Shown here: positions 26,267 to 35,221 of the stretch, one piece after another | How positions within the stretch are numbered: position 1 is the stretch's first letter | How the letters are laid out: each line of letters starts with the position of its first letter | NCBI RefSeq assembly: GCF_007990635.1 | Contig: NZ_AP019846.1 | Coordinates: forward strand, 434,001-498,000 | Direction of reading: 5' to 3' | Source of the DNA: Leptotrichia hongkongensis | Lineage (GTDB): Bacteria > Fusobacteriota > Fusobacteriia > Fusobacteriales > Leptotrichiaceae | Length of the DNA stretch: 64,000 nucleotides | Program-made: the position numbers and the translations under genes | The notes under the pieces: model-generated | What the model saw: only the letters and a program-made list of their open reading frames with translations | Database searches by the model: none | Told to the model about the DNA's origin: nothing

Positions 26267-27394
26267 ATGGAAATCATAAAGAGTAAAATTACAGGAGAAA
26301 TTTTATTTGATACAATAAAAAAAATAACGGCTTTAGATAGAAATAAAATGAAAAAAAAGGAAAATGAACTGAATTCATTGTTAAAAACTCCAAAAGGACT
26401 GGGAAAACTGGAAGAGTTGGCAATCAGGCTTGAGGGAATGAGCGAAAATTATAAACCTTGCAAAAAAATGGTGCTTGTAATGGCAGCAGATAACGGTGTG
26501 GAAAGAGAAAAAGTCAGCAAATCCAAAAGAGTAATAACGCAGTATGTAGTGGAAGCAATGTTAAATGGTAAATCGTCAATTAATGCTCTCTCAATGGTTT
26601 ATAATGCTGATGTGAAAGTGGTAGATCTGGGAATTGATGAGAGTTCGGACATAAAAAAAGAAATAGATTTATCAGGAATTATTAACAGAAAAATTATGAA
26701 ATCAGGTACTAATAATATTGCTAAACAAGCCGCAATGGAGTATGAAGATGCTGTGAAGGCTATAGAAACTGGGATTGAAATGGTTGACGAGTTTGTAGGA
26801 GATGGCTACAATTTATTTGCAACTGGAGAAATGGGGATTGGAAATACTACGACTAGTAGTGCTATTTTAAAGGTTCTAACAGATTTGTCACTAGATGAGA
26901 TTGTAGGATATGGAAGCGGAATAGATGACAAAACTTTGGAGCATAAGAAGAATGTTGTAAAAAAAGCAGTTGAAGTGAATGGATTATCAAAATTTTTTGA
27001 AGAAAATATAAAGGGAACGAAAAAGAAAGAAAAATTTAAAAAAAATAAAATAATAGATGTACTGGCAAAAGTTGGGGGGCTTGATATTGCTGGAATGGTG
27101 GGAACTTATCTAGGATGTGCCAAAAATCATGTACCTGTTGTGATAGATGGTTTTATTTCAGCGATTTCTGCCCTTGTTGCATATAAAATTTGTCCAAACT
27201 GCAGGGATTTTATGATTGCTTCCCACTTGAGCGAAGAGCCTGGAATGAAGTATATTATGAAGGAACTGGACTTAGAGCCAATGCTCTTTATGAATATGAA
27301 ATTGGGGGAAGGTACTGGGGCTGTTATGATGTTCCCTGTGATTGAGGGAGCTTGTAATATTACTGAAGTTGTAAGAAAATATCCTGATGTATAA
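26267..27394 (+). CDS. cobT: Nicotinate-nucleotide-dimethylbenzimidazole phosphoribosyltransferase
   Basis: Activates the lower-ligand base for cobalamin nucleotide-loop assembly. Family features: LLKTPKGLGKLEELAIRL near the N-terminus, VMAADNGVEREKVS, GEMGIGNTTTSSAIL (about residues 188-202, the signature loop) and the C-terminal SHLSEEPGMK followed by KLGEGTGAVMMFPVIEGA, where the Glu of GEGTGA is the catalytic base. Length 375 is slightly longer than usual (about 350), caused by a lysine-rich insertion near residue 250. ATG 26267 follows AGAGGAATATAT. Pairs with hemL as part of a B12 route. Confidence 0.93.
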   Translation: MEIIKSKITGEILFDTIKKITALDRNKMKKKENELNSLLKTPKGLGKLEELAIRLEGMSENYKPCKKMVLVMAADNGVEREKVSKSKRVITQYVVEAMLNGKSSINALSMVYNADVKVVDLGIDESSDIKKEIDLSGIINRKIMKSGTNNIAKQAAMEYEDAVKAIETGIEMVDEFVGDGYNLFATGEMGIGNTTTSSAILKVLTDLSLDEIVGYGSGIDDKTLEHKKNVVKKAVEVNGLSKFFEENIKGTKKKEKFKKNKIIDVLAKVGGLDIAGMVGTYLGCAKNHVPVVIDGFISAISALVAYKICPNCRDFMIASHLSEEPGMKYIMKELDLEPMLFMNMKLGEGTGAVMMFPVIEGACNITEVVRKYPDV

Positions 27395-27472
27395 AAAAAT
27401 ACATTATTTGGAATATTTAAATTTTTAAATGTATCTAGTATTATTGTCATAAATAAAATATTTAAATGTTTT

Positions 27473-27503
27473 AACTGTCTTTCAAAATTGAAGGACAGTT
27501 TTT
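27473..27503 (+). terminator. Rho-independent terminator after hemL-cobT
   Basis: A 13-bp stem with one G-U pair (27473-27485 and 27488-27500) is followed by TTT and more A/T, 80 bases after the cobT stop. Confidence 0.7.
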
Positions 27504-27682
27504 CATTATTAGAATTTAAAAATAGTAATTCTATTTTAAAACAAAAGTAGAAGAGTAAATTGGATTTATAGTTGACTCATTAATTTTTACATATTTTTAT
27601 TCTAGTTTTTAAGTGGATTGATTTGAATATAATTTATATAATAAAACTGCTTTAAAACTAAACTCAAAAGTTATGACTATTT

Positions 27683-27740
27683 TACTCAAACCCTAAATTT
27701 ATATAATTTTTAGAAGTTTAATTTTAGGTAGGTTTGAGTA
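27683..27740. repeat. Imperfect inverted repeat in the gap upstream of the barrel gene
   Basis: TACTCAAACC (27683-27692) pairs perfectly with GGTTTGAGTA (27731-27740), and an inner CTAAA/TTTAG extends the stem after a 3-base bulge. A T-rich tail follows. It may be a terminator-like hairpin, a small RNA or the end of a decayed element. Confidence 0.4.
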
Positions 27741-27855
27741 TATTTTTAAATATAGCAGATATTAGATTATCTAAAGTATTTTTCTGAAAAATGATATTTT
27801 TATTAATAATATTAAATAAAAATTAATATATTTTTTTTAAAAATTATTTTATATA

Positions 27856-27930
27856 TACAATACAATACAATACAATACAATACAATACAATACAATACAA
27901 TACAATACAATACAATACAATACAATACAA
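27856..27930. repeat. Pentanucleotide microsatellite, 15 x TACAA
   Basis: Fifteen perfect tandem copies of TACAA, followed by a partial TACA. Such short perfect arrays change length by slipped-strand mispairing. It ends about 237 bases upstream of the -35 box of the outer-membrane gene at 28252. The remainder of 27504-28167 is AT-rich intergenic sequence with no supported gene. Confidence 0.97.
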
Positions 27931-28167
27931 TACATATAAATATTTACAAAAAACTTTTAACTATTAAATTTATATTTAGATTAAGTAATTATGACATCTG
28001 TTTTTTAATAAATATTTTAAAAAGTAATAAATGATAATTTTATTAAAAATAAAGGGATTTTTTTTAACTTTTTTAGCGTTTATAAATTAATTTAAATTTT
28101 ATAATTTTCAAAATATAATAACAAAATTCAAAGAAAAATTGTTATCAAACAATAAATTTTATGAAAT

Positions 28168-28196
28168 TTGACATAAAAAATTAAATATGATAATAT
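28168..28196 (+). promoter_or_regulatory. Strong predicted promoter for the outer-membrane barrel gene
   Basis: A consensus TTGACA (28168-28173), exactly 17 bases and TAATAT (28191-28196). It is followed by a 50-base leader and a GGAGGT ribosome site at 28238-28243 just ahead of ATG 28252. The boxes predict high expression. Confidence 0.8.
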
Positions 28197-28251
28197 TTAA
28201 ACACTTATCAAAAATTATTGTTAAAAAAAACAAAAATGGAGGTAATTTAAA

Positions 28252-29595
28252 ATGAAAAAACTATTATTATTAGGAGCATTAGTTATTAGTGCAAATACAT
28301 TTTCTGCCGCTTCAATTGTTGGTGGAGGACTTAATATTAATGCAGGAACAGCAATAACAGGTGCTACAAGCTGGAATTTAGGTACTGGAACTAATACAGT
28401 TACAGCAACTGGTGGAAGTACAATATCTGCGGGAAATAAATTTATAGTTCCAGCAGGAGGAACATTAAATATAGTAACAGATTCGGGAACTGTACAAACT
28501 TATACAGGACCAACAACGGTAACATTGACATCACCATTAAATGGAGGAGTAACATCGGCAACAATAGCATCAGTAGCTAGCACAGGAGCGACACCAACAA
28601 CACCTGCTACGCCTACTACGCCATCAACACCAACAACACCATCAACTCCGGCGACACCAACAACTCCAACAACGCCTGTTGCGCCATCAACACCAACAAC
28701 ACCAGCGACTACAGGAACAATACCTACAGTTCAAGGTGCAAGATCAAGAGTTGACTATGATTTGACAAAAGTTGCAACAGCAAATAGCTTTAAGGATTTA
28801 GAACAAGCTAAAAAAGAAAATGGATTTAATTTAAATATCCAATATCTTGGTAATGCAGGATCGTATGATCAGGATTTAAAATATAATTCTAAAACTAATG
28901 GAGCAATTTTATCAGGAACAAAAAGATTTGGTAATTTTACATTAGGAGCAGGAGTAGGAGTTGAAAATTCTACTGTAAAATATAAAAAATCATTTGATGG
29001 AGTAAAAGAAAAACTAGATTCTTACCAAGTATCATTAAGTGGAAAATATGACTTTACAGACAATATAGATTTAGCATCAGCATTGACATATGGAAGTAAT
29101 AAACATAAATATAATAATTATAACAATGTAAAATTTGACTCAAATGTTTTAGATTTCCAAACTAGACTAGGATATAAATTTAGAGACGACACAGATGAGA
29201 ATACTTACGTTAAACCTTATATTGGATTAGGGGTAACAAGTGTTAAGGAAGATGGATTTACTGTAGGAAATATAAGTTATGGAAGTGCTAAAAGAAGTAG
29301 TGGAAATGCTACAGCAGGAATTTATGGACAAACTAAGGTTGGAGCTTTAGATTTATATGGAAATCTTGAATACGAACAAAGATTTAGCAAAAAATCTTAT
29401 CATGGTGAAAGAAAAATTTCTAGTAATGGTGTAGAAGTTGCTAAGTTAGCTGGATTAGATTATGATCAAGGTGTATTTAATTTAGGACTTGGAGCTAAAT
29501 ACAATGTATCAGATAACTTTAACTTGTCAGCAGGTTATGAATTATATGACACAAAAAATAGTGTATTTAAAGTAGGTTTAGGATTACAATTCTAA
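28252..29595 (+). CDS. Outer-membrane beta-barrel surface protein with Pro/Thr-rich linker
   Basis: Signal peptide (about residues 1-19, ending TFSA), a short glycine- and threonine-rich exposed segment (about 20-110), a low-complexity linker of TPTTPATP/STP repeats (about 115-157), then an autotransporter-like beta-barrel (about 165-447) of alternating amphipathic strands such as FTLGAGVGVENS and DLYGNLEYEQRF. It ends in VFKVGLGLQF; the terminal Phe is the usual BAM signal. It is much smaller than classic Leptotrichia autotransporters, so it may be an OmpA-like or mini-autotransporter adhesin. Strong promoter and GGAGGT site; an upstream microsatellite hints at variable expression. Confidence 0.82.
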   Translation: MKKLLLLGALVISANTFSAASIVGGGLNINAGTAITGATSWNLGTGTNTVTATGGSTISAGNKFIVPAGGTLNIVTDSGTVQTYTGPTTVTLTSPLNGGVTSATIASVASTGATPTTPATPTTPSTPTTPSTPATPTTPTTPVAPSTPTTPATTGTIPTVQGARSRVDYDLTKVATANSFKDLEQAKKENGFNLNIQYLGNAGSYDQDLKYNSKTNGAILSGTKRFGNFTLGAGVGVENSTVKYKKSFDGVKEKLDSYQVSLSGKYDFTDNIDLASALTYGSNKHKYNNYNNVKFDSNVLDFQTRLGYKFRDDTDENTYVKPYIGLGVTSVKEDGFTVGNISYGSAKRSSGNATAGIYGQTKVGALDLYGNLEYEQRFSKKSYHGERKISSNGVEVAKLAGLDYDQGVFNLGLGAKYNVSDNFNLSAGYELYDTKNSVFKVGLGLQF

Positions 29596-29631
29596 TAAAT
29601 TGAAATACAAAAGTTGTTTTTCTTCTAACAT

Positions 29632-30078
29632 TCATAAATAATATAAAACACTTAGGATAATAAATATCTTAGGTGTTTTTTTTATATTTTCTATTGGATT
29701 TAAATTCAGCGAATACAGCGGAAGAAATAATAGAAAATGCCCTGCTGCCTGTATTTTGTCTGTTTTTTTTCTTGTGTATCCTAATTTTTTCAGTGCCACT
29801 CTCACTGTCTCCTTTCCACAGCCAAAATCTTTTGCTATTTCACAGATGTATTTATCTGCATTCTCTGGATTTTTCATATATTCATCAAGTTTTTCAGGAT
29901 TAAGCACCTTAAATTTTCTTTTCCGTGTTCTTGATGAAAGTTCTCCTGTTTCATTCTTAAGTTTTATCCATCCGTACAATGTGCTGGAACTTATGTTGAA
30001 CTGAAATAATGTTTTTGTTTTTCCATTTTCGTAATAAAAATTTAAAATTCTTTTTCTATAATCTTTTTCATATCCCAT
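29632..30078 (-). pseudogene. IS630-type transposase with large internal deletion
   Basis: The N-terminal 105 residues form the paired helix-turn-helix DNA-binding region of an IS630/Tc1-type transposase (YEKDYRKRILNFYYENGK, STLYGWIKL, ICEIAKDFGCGKETVRVALKKLGYTRKK). The frame then jumps directly to the C-terminal end of the DDE domain (FLLFLPLYSLNLNPIENIKK; intact proteins read close to LPPYSPDLNPIE). The catalytic core with its first two acidic residues is missing, so about 150-200 residues have been lost. It cannot be an active transposase. No clear terminal inverted repeats were found at its edges. Confidence 0.7.
29646..29684. terminator. Terminator hairpin after the barrel gene
   Basis: A 14-bp stem with two G-U pairs starts with AAACAC at 29646 and closes with GTGTTT at 29673-29678, then runs into T residues. 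It lies 50 bases after the barrel stop and overlaps the tail of the truncated transposase frame on the other strand. Confidence 0.65.
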
Positions 30079-30164
30079 AAAGTTATTATTCCATATTTTT
30101 AGGTCGATTTTGTATAAGTTTCACTATAAAAATAAATTTTTTCGATTTACTTGTCTTTAAAAAA

Positions 30165-30184
30165 ATTAATTCTTAAGAATTAAT
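30165..30184. promoter_or_regulatory. 20-bp perfect palindrome upstream of the TPR gene
   Basis: ATTAATTCTTAAGAATTAAT is self-complementary. It lies about 28 bases upstream of a plausible promoter (TTGATT 30212-30217, TACAAT 30234-30239) for the gene at 30301, so it could be a regulator site. In DNA this AT-rich, chance is not excluded. Confidence 0.35.
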
Positions 30185-30300
30185 GGATTTAAGGATATTA
30201 TATGTAAAATTTTGATTTTTTTAATAATTGTGATACAATAAATGGAGAAATTTTTAATTAAACAAAAACAAAGAAATAATGAAAAAAGGTAGGTATAGAA

Positions 30301-31080
30301 ATGAAGAAATTATTAGTTTTTGTGGTAATTCTAACTAGTTTAATTTTTGGAGTGCAGGGATTTTCACAAATGAATTCTAAGGAATTTGAAAAAGTGATGG
30401 AGAAAGTATCGGAAGAATATGATAAAGGGAATAGACAGAAAGCAATATCAATGTTAAAAGAAGATATACAAAAAAATCCAACTAATGTTGTATTAAAAGC
30501 TGTATTGGGAATGTTGTATGATGACATGGGCAAAAAGAATGAAAGTGAAAAAGAATTAAATGAAGCGATAGAGATGCAGAAAAAATATCCTTTTATAGCA
30601 GATGATGGGAAGAAATATGATATAAGGCTATTAACAGGGATAGTTTATATAGGAATGGAAGAATATGAAAAAGCATTAAAGTGGCTTAGCAAAATCGATA
30701 ATAAAAATCTTGAAAGCGGGGATGAGATAAATTTTATAATGGGCTCTTTAAATTATAAATTGAAAAATCCGGAAGAAGCAAAGAAATATTTTTTGAAATA
30801 TTATAATAAAGATGCAGAAGGAGATTCAGAAAATATTTTGGGAATGATTTACCATGACGAAGGAAATCAGAAAGAAGCAATGAAATGGTATCTGAAGGCA
30901 ATTGAGAAAAATAATTTAGATGCAAAAATAAATTTAGGAGTACTTTATGCTGAATTGGGAGATAATACAAAATCATTACAATTGCTTAGAAAGGCGTTGA
31001 GTGAGGCTAGAAAAATAAAAGATACAGAAAAGATAAAAGTTATACAGGAATCTATTAGAGAAATTGAAAGCAATAATTAA
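30301..31080 (+). CDS. Exported TPR-repeat protein
   Basis: Signal peptide (about residues 1-21, MKKLLVFVVILTSLIFGVQG) and then five to six tetratricopeptide repeats: YDKGNRQKAISMLKEDIQKNP, VLGMLYDDMGKKNESEKELNEAI, IYHDEGNQKEAMKWYLKAIEKN and LGVLYAELGDNTKSLQLLRKAL. TPR/Sel1-type solenoids mediate protein contacts; a periplasmic scaffold role is likely, and no catalytic motif is seen. ATG 30301 follows AGGTAGGTATAGAA. The next gene is a diverged copy with the same layout, so a local duplication is inferred. Confidence 0.85.
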   Translation: MKKLLVFVVILTSLIFGVQGFSQMNSKEFEKVMEKVSEEYDKGNRQKAISMLKEDIQKNPTNVVLKAVLGMLYDDMGKKNESEKELNEAIEMQKKYPFIADDGKKYDIRLLTGIVYIGMEEYEKALKWLSKIDNKNLESGDEINFIMGSLNYKLKNPEEAKKYFLKYYNKDAEGDSENILGMIYHDEGNQKEAMKWYLKAIEKNNLDAKINLGVLYAELGDNTKSLQLLRKALSEARKIKDTEKIKVIQESIREIESNN

Positions 31081-31217
31081 ATTTATTATTATTTTTACGT
31101 TATATTTAAAACCAAATAAAAAATTATAAAAAGTATGAATAGATAAGAACAGAATAACTAGAATTCTTAAATAAGATTTAAAAAAATTTAAACAAGAAGT
31201 AGAGAGGAAGAAATATT

Positions 31218-31958
31218 ATGAAGAAATATTTAATTTTATTATTAGTGATTATAAACTTAGGTTTAGGGGTTCAGAGTTTTTCAGCAATGACAAAGGAGGA
31301 GAAAATAAAGCTGGAAAAACAAATACAGGAGGCATATGATAAAAATGATGAAAAGAAGGCATTGCTATTGGTTGCAAAATATGTGAAGGAATTTCCAAAT
31401 AATGCTGATTATTTAAATAAACTAGGAGTTTTATATGATAATAAAGATGATAATATAGAAGCTGAGAAATGGTATTTAAAGGCTATAGATAATGGAAGTT
31501 TTATTGCGATTTCAAACTTAGCAAATTTGTATATTGAAAAAAAAGAATATGAAAAATCAATAAAATATTACAAAGAATATCAGAAAGTAGCAGACAATAC
31601 AGAAAATTATTTTTGGATTGCAGTGGCATATGATGAGTTAGAGGATTATAAGAGTGCAAAAGAATGGTATTTAAAATCGATAAAATTTGAAAAAGATGGA
31701 TCGCCAGAAAATAGGCTAGGATTAATTTTTTATAATGAAGGAAATCAAAAAGAGGCAATAAAATGGTATAATGCATCTATTCAAAAGGGTAATTTATGGG
31801 CATATGATAATTTAGCAGTCTTGTATTTAAACTTAGGAGATTATGACGCTGCTGAAAAATTAGTACGAAAAGGATTAGGACTGGTTAAAAGTTCAGATGA
31901 TAAGGATATAAAAAAAGAATTTGAGGAAACACTTGAAATAATTAAGAAAGAAAGATAA
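31218..31958 (+). CDS. Exported TPR-repeat protein, paralogue of the preceding gene
   Basis: Same layout as the gene at 30301: signal peptide (about residues 1-22, ending QSFSA) and a TPR solenoid (NKLGVLYDNKDDNIEAEKWY, YDELEDYKSAKEWYLKSI, IFYNEGNQKEAIKWYNASI, NLAVLYLNLGDYDAAEKLV). The shared blocks GNQKEA and LGDxxxxxxLxRKxL show common descent with considerable divergence. ATG 31218 follows AGAGAGGAAGAAATATT. A 137-base gap separates them, so each may have its own promoter. Function unknown beyond scaffolding in the periplasm. Confidence 0.85.
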   Translation: MKKYLILLLVIINLGLGVQSFSAMTKEEKIKLEKQIQEAYDKNDEKKALLLVAKYVKEFPNNADYLNKLGVLYDNKDDNIEAEKWYLKAIDNGSFIAISNLANLYIEKKEYEKSIKYYKEYQKVADNTENYFWIAVAYDELEDYKSAKEWYLKSIKFEKDGSPENRLGLIFYNEGNQKEAIKWYNASIQKGNLWAYDNLAVLYLNLGDYDAAEKLVRKGLGLVKSSDDKDIKKEFEETLEIIKKER

Positions 31959-32013
31959 ATTTTAAATTCATTTAACATTAACAGAATATATAAGTCATAT
32001 ATATAATATATAT

Positions 32014-32042
32014 TTTACAAAATGATTGATTTTTGATATAAT
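32014..32042 (+). promoter_or_regulatory. Strong predicted promoter for the small membrane protein
   Basis: TTTACA (32014-32019), 17 bases and a perfect TATAAT (32037-32042), 50 bases ahead of the start at 32092. Confidence 0.65.
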
Positions 32043-32091
32043 AATTTCATACAGATAAATGAATCAAAAAATTGAAAAACTGGAGGAAATT

Positions 32092-32253
32092 ATGTCATTA
32101 TTAATTTTAGTCTTATCATTATTACTGATTATTGAAATTTTAGGAATTAAAGTTGTACAAAATAGAAAATACGTTGCCTTAAAAGTTTCTAACAATGATT
32201 TTGTTGTATCGGTAAATGATAGAGAAGTAATGGCTAATTTTACTGGGAAATAA
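32092..32253 (+). CDS. Small single-span membrane protein
   Basis: A 53-residue protein: a hydrophobic N-terminal helix (MSLLILVLSLLLIIEILGI) and a polar tail ending VNDREVMANFTGK. The start at 32092 is chosen because GGAGG lies seven bases upstream; the in-frame ATG at 32059 would place that site inside the gene. It has its own strong promoter and terminator, so it is probably really expressed as a single-gene unit. Family not recognised. Confidence 0.65.
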   Translation: MSLLILVLSLLLIIEILGIKVVQNRKYVALKVSNNDFVVSVNDREVMANFTGK

Positions 32254-32306
32254 TTGATAGAATTATATGGAATAATAAAAAAACTGTTATTGTTTTTGTA
32301 ACTTTG

Positions 32307-32340
32307 AGGCGATTTATATACAAATCGTCTTTTATTTTTT
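32307..32340 (+). terminator. Terminator after the small membrane protein
   Basis: A 9-bp stem (AGGCGATTT, 32307-32315, with AAATCGTCT, 32322-32330, one G-U pair) is followed by TTTATTTTTT. The 200 bases from here to ilvD hold a possible -10 TATAAT at 32421-32426 and no recognisable T-box or attenuator. Confidence 0.75.
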
Positions 32341-32551
32341 TAAAAAACTAGTAAAAATAAAGTATTCAATGCAATTTATAAAGAAAAATAAGTAAAAATT
32401 TTATAAAATATGTGATAAAATATAATCAAATAACTTTAGAATGATTATTTTTAAAGTTTGCTGATATTTTATAGATAAAAATATATAGGAAAATCTTAAA
32501 AATTGAGATTAACTATGTATGAAAAAAACAAATTTTAGGAGAGTGAAATCA

Positions 32552-34231
32552 ATGACAATGAAAGGAAAAGGAAGAAGTAACAACTTAACAAGAGGAGAGG
32601 CTAGAGCTCCACACAGATCACTTTTGAAAGGGTTAGGATTTACAAGTGAGGAAATGGATCGTCCTATTATTGGGATTGCTAATTCATTTAATGAAATTAT
32701 ACCGGGGCATGTTCATTTGAAAAACTTGGTTCAGGCTGTGAAAGATGGTATAAGAATGGCTGGAGGAGTTCCAATGGAATTTAATACAATTGGAATTTGT
32801 GACGGGCTTGCAATGAATCATATTGGAATGAAATTTTCACTTGTAACAAGAAACATAATCGCAGATTCGATTGAAGCAGTTGCAATGGCTACTCCGTTTG
32901 ATGCGATTGTATTTATGCCAAACTGTGATAAGGTAGTGCCTGGAATGTTGATTGCAGCTGCAAGACTAAATATACCGTCAATATTTGTAAGTGGAGGAGC
33001 GATGCTTGCGGGAGTGTATAAAGGTAAGAAGATAGGTCTTAGTAATGTGTTTGAAGCAGTTGGACAATATGAAGCTGGATTAATAACTAAAAGAGAACTT
33101 AATTCTGTTGAAGAAATGGCGTGTCCAACTTGTGGATCTTGTGCAGGAATGTATACGGCAAATACAATGAACTGTTTAACAGAAGCACTTGGACTAGGGC
33201 TTCCAGGAAATGGAACTGTACCAGCGGTATTTTCAGAAAGAATACGGCTTGCTAAAAAAGCTGGGATGCAAATTATGGAAGTATTGAAAGCAGATGTTCG
33301 TCCAAAAGATATTTTGACAAGAGAAGCATTTGAAAATGCGGTTGCAATGGATATGGCTCTTGGTGGATCATCAAATACAGCTCTACACTTGCCAGCGATA
33401 GCACATGAAGCAGGAATAAAATTGACATTGGAGGATTTTAATGAAATTGCAAAAATAACTCCGCAACTGTGTAAATTATCGCCATCTGGTGAATATTTTA
33501 TAGAAGACTTATACAGAGCAGGTGGAGTAACAGGAGTTATGAAAAGACTGCTTGAAAATGGAAGATTGCATGAAAATACAAAAACTGTAGCATTACGTAC
33601 TCAAGGAGAACTTGCAAAAGAAGCATTTATAAATGATGATGATGTAATCAAGCCTTGGGACAAGCCAGCTTACAAAACTGGTGGAATTGCAGTATTAAAA
33701 GGAAATTTAGCACCAGATGGCTGTGTTGTTAAAGAAGGAGCAGTAGATCCAGAAATGCTGCAGCATACAGGACCAGCAAAAGTATTTAATAGTGAGGAAG
33801 AAGCTGTAGAAGCAATTGTTGGTGGAAAAATCGTAGCAGGAGATGTTGTAATTATTAGATATGAAGGACCAAAAGGTGGGCCTGGAATGAGAGAAATGTT
33901 ATCGCCAACAGCTATGATTGCTGGAATGGGGCTTGACAAAGATGTTGCGTTAATTACAGATGGAAGATTTTCTGGAGCGACAAGAGGAGCTTCAATTGGA
34001 CATGTTTCTCCAGAGGCTGCTTCAGGTGGAAATATTGCTATAGTTCAAGATGGAGATATTATTGAAATTGATATTCCAAGCAGAACAATAAACATAAAAA
34101 TTTCAGATGAAGAAATTGAAGCAAGAAAAGCTAAATTGGAGCCATTCAAAATTGAAGTAAAAGGGTATTTGAGAAAATATGCAATGCACGTGTCTTCTGC
34201 GGATAAAGGAGCTATTGAGATATTGGATTAA
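32552..34231 (+). CDS. ilvD: Dihydroxy-acid dehydratase
   Basis: Fe-S dehydratase of isoleucine/valine synthesis. Cluster cysteines are seen in [10 protein letters not shown] and [19 protein letters not shown]; substrate and Mg sites in [21 protein letters not shown] and [12 protein letters not shown]; the late signature is [24 protein letters not shown] use ATG 32552 (559 residues, the normal size) because AGGAG lies ten bases upstream; a further 11 codons to 32519 lack a ribosome site. First gene of the branched-chain block; ilvA, ilvB, ilvN, leuA and leuC follow on the same strand. Confidence 0.96.
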   Translation: MTMKGKGRSNNLTRGEARAPHRSLLKGLGFTSEEMDRPIIGIANSFNEIIPGHVHLKNLVQAVKDGIRMAGGVPMEFNTIGICDGLAMNHIGMKFSLVTRNIIADSIEAVAMATPFDAIVFMPNCDKVVPGMLIAAARLNIPSIFVSGGAMLAGVYKGKKIGLSNVFEAVGQYEAGLITKRELNSVEEMACPTCGSCAGMYTANTMNCLTEALGLGLPGNGTVPAVFSERIRLAKKAGMQIMEVLKADVRPKDILTREAFENAVAMDMALGGSSNTALHLPAIAHEAGIKLTLEDFNEIAKITPQLCKLSPSGEYFIEDLYRAGGVTGVMKRLLENGRLHENTKTVALRTQGELAKEAFINDDDVIKPWDKPAYKTGGIAVLKGNLAPDGCVVKEGAVDPEMLQHTGPAKVFNSEEEAVEAIVGGKIVAGDVVIIRYEGPKGGPGMREMLSPTAMIAGMGLDKDVALITDGRFSGATRGASIGHVSPEAASGGNIAIVQDGDIIEIDIPSRTINIKISDEEIEARKAKLEPFKIEVKGYLRKYAMHVSSADKGAIEILD

Positions 34232-34258
34232 TGTGCTTTTGCAAAGGAGGAGATTGAA

Positions 34259-35128
34259 ATGGGAAATGGTGGAGAAAGTAAAGTTTTAAATATCAAGCTG
34301 ACACAAGAGAAAATAAAATCAATAGTGAATGTTACTTATTCACAGCCAGTCAGCTATTTTAGAAAAAATATAAAATTGGAAATGGATATTTTGAAACCAA
34401 ATAGAGAAGGAAAGTTTCCAACAGTGCTGTTCGTAACAGGTGGCTCATTTGCACATAGCTACAAGGAAAATTATCTACAGCAAAGAATTGAAATTGCAAA
34501 GGCTGGTTATGTGGTTGCAAGCATGGAATATAGAACTATTCCTGATGGAGTATTTCCACAAAGTGTAGAAGATGTAAAATCAGCAATCAGATTTTTGAAG
34601 GCTAATGCTGATGAATATGGGATAGACAAGGAGAGAATAGCTATAATGGGAGATTCTGCTGGAGGTTATCTAGTGGCAATGGCTGGAGCGACAAATGGAA
34701 CAAGAGATTTTGACAAAGGTGAAAATTTATCTGAAAATAGCGATATAAAGGCAGTTATCGATATTTATGGAGTAACAGACTTTGGAGAAGTGGATTTTGA
34801 AATTCCAGATGATATTGATGAAGGTTACAGGGCAATATTATTATCAGTGAAATTTTGGCTAAATGATGTAAGAAATGATATAAAAGTAACAAACCCGATA
34901 TCATATATTTCCGACAAAACACCACCATTTCTATTGATGCACGGAGACGCAGACGCTTTAGTCCCTCCAATCCATACAGAAAAACTTCACAAGGCATTAA
35001 TTGAAAAAGGGATAGAATCAACAAGATATGTAGTAACTGGGGCAGGACATTCTGATGAATATTGGTTTCAGCCAGAAATTGTAAATATAATAATAGAGTT
35101 TTTAAATGAAAAGATAAAAAATGTCTAA
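34259..35128 (+). CDS. Alpha/beta hydrolase (esterase/lipase, HSL or BD-FAE-like)
   Basis: Soluble hydrolase with the oxyanion segment LFVTGGSFAHSYKEN (in place of the usual HGG), the nucleophile elbow GDSAGG (about residues 130-135), the acid in LLMHGDADALVPP and the catalytic His in TGAGHSDEYWF near the C-terminus, so the triad is complete. Length 289 fits the small esterase/feruloyl-esterase-like group. GGAGG precedes the start at good spacing. It sits 27 bases after ilvD but has no obvious place in the ilv pathway; it may be a passenger. Substrate unknown. Confidence 0.87.
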   Translation: MGNGGESKVLNIKLTQEKIKSIVNVTYSQPVSYFRKNIKLEMDILKPNREGKFPTVLFVTGGSFAHSYKENYLQQRIEIAKAGYVVASMEYRTIPDGVFPQSVEDVKSAIRFLKANADEYGIDKERIAIMGDSAGGYLVAMAGATNGTRDFDKGENLSENSDIKAVIDIYGVTDFGEVDFEIPDDIDEGYRAILLSVKFWLNDVRNDIKVTNPISYISDKTPPFLLMHGDADALVPPIHTEKLHKALIEKGIESTRYVVTGAGHSDEYWFQPEIVNIIIEFLNEKIKNV

Positions 35129-35221
35129 TATTTAAATAAAAAATAGTTAATGTAGCCGCAATTTTAAATTTTGTAAAAAGAATTATAGTTAATGGGTATT
35201 TTTTCTGTAATTTTTGTTTCT

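Noticed and set aside
27841-27940. CRISPR array
   Set aside because: The TACAA units are 5 bases long with no spacers, so this is a microsatellite. No other spaced direct repeats and no cas genes were seen in the window.
28561-28735. Tandem DNA repeat inside the barrel gene as a separate element
   Set aside because: The threonine/proline codon repeats are imperfect and multiples of three, a normal low-complexity linker of the protein.
30165-30184. Treating the AT-only 20-bp palindrome as an attachment site
   Set aside because: No integrase, tRNA gene or matching second copy lies nearby; it is kept only as a weak regulatory candidate.
32341-32551. T-box or leader attenuator before ilvD
   Set aside because: No T-box sequence, no run of branched-chain codons in a leader peptide and no competing hairpins could be found.
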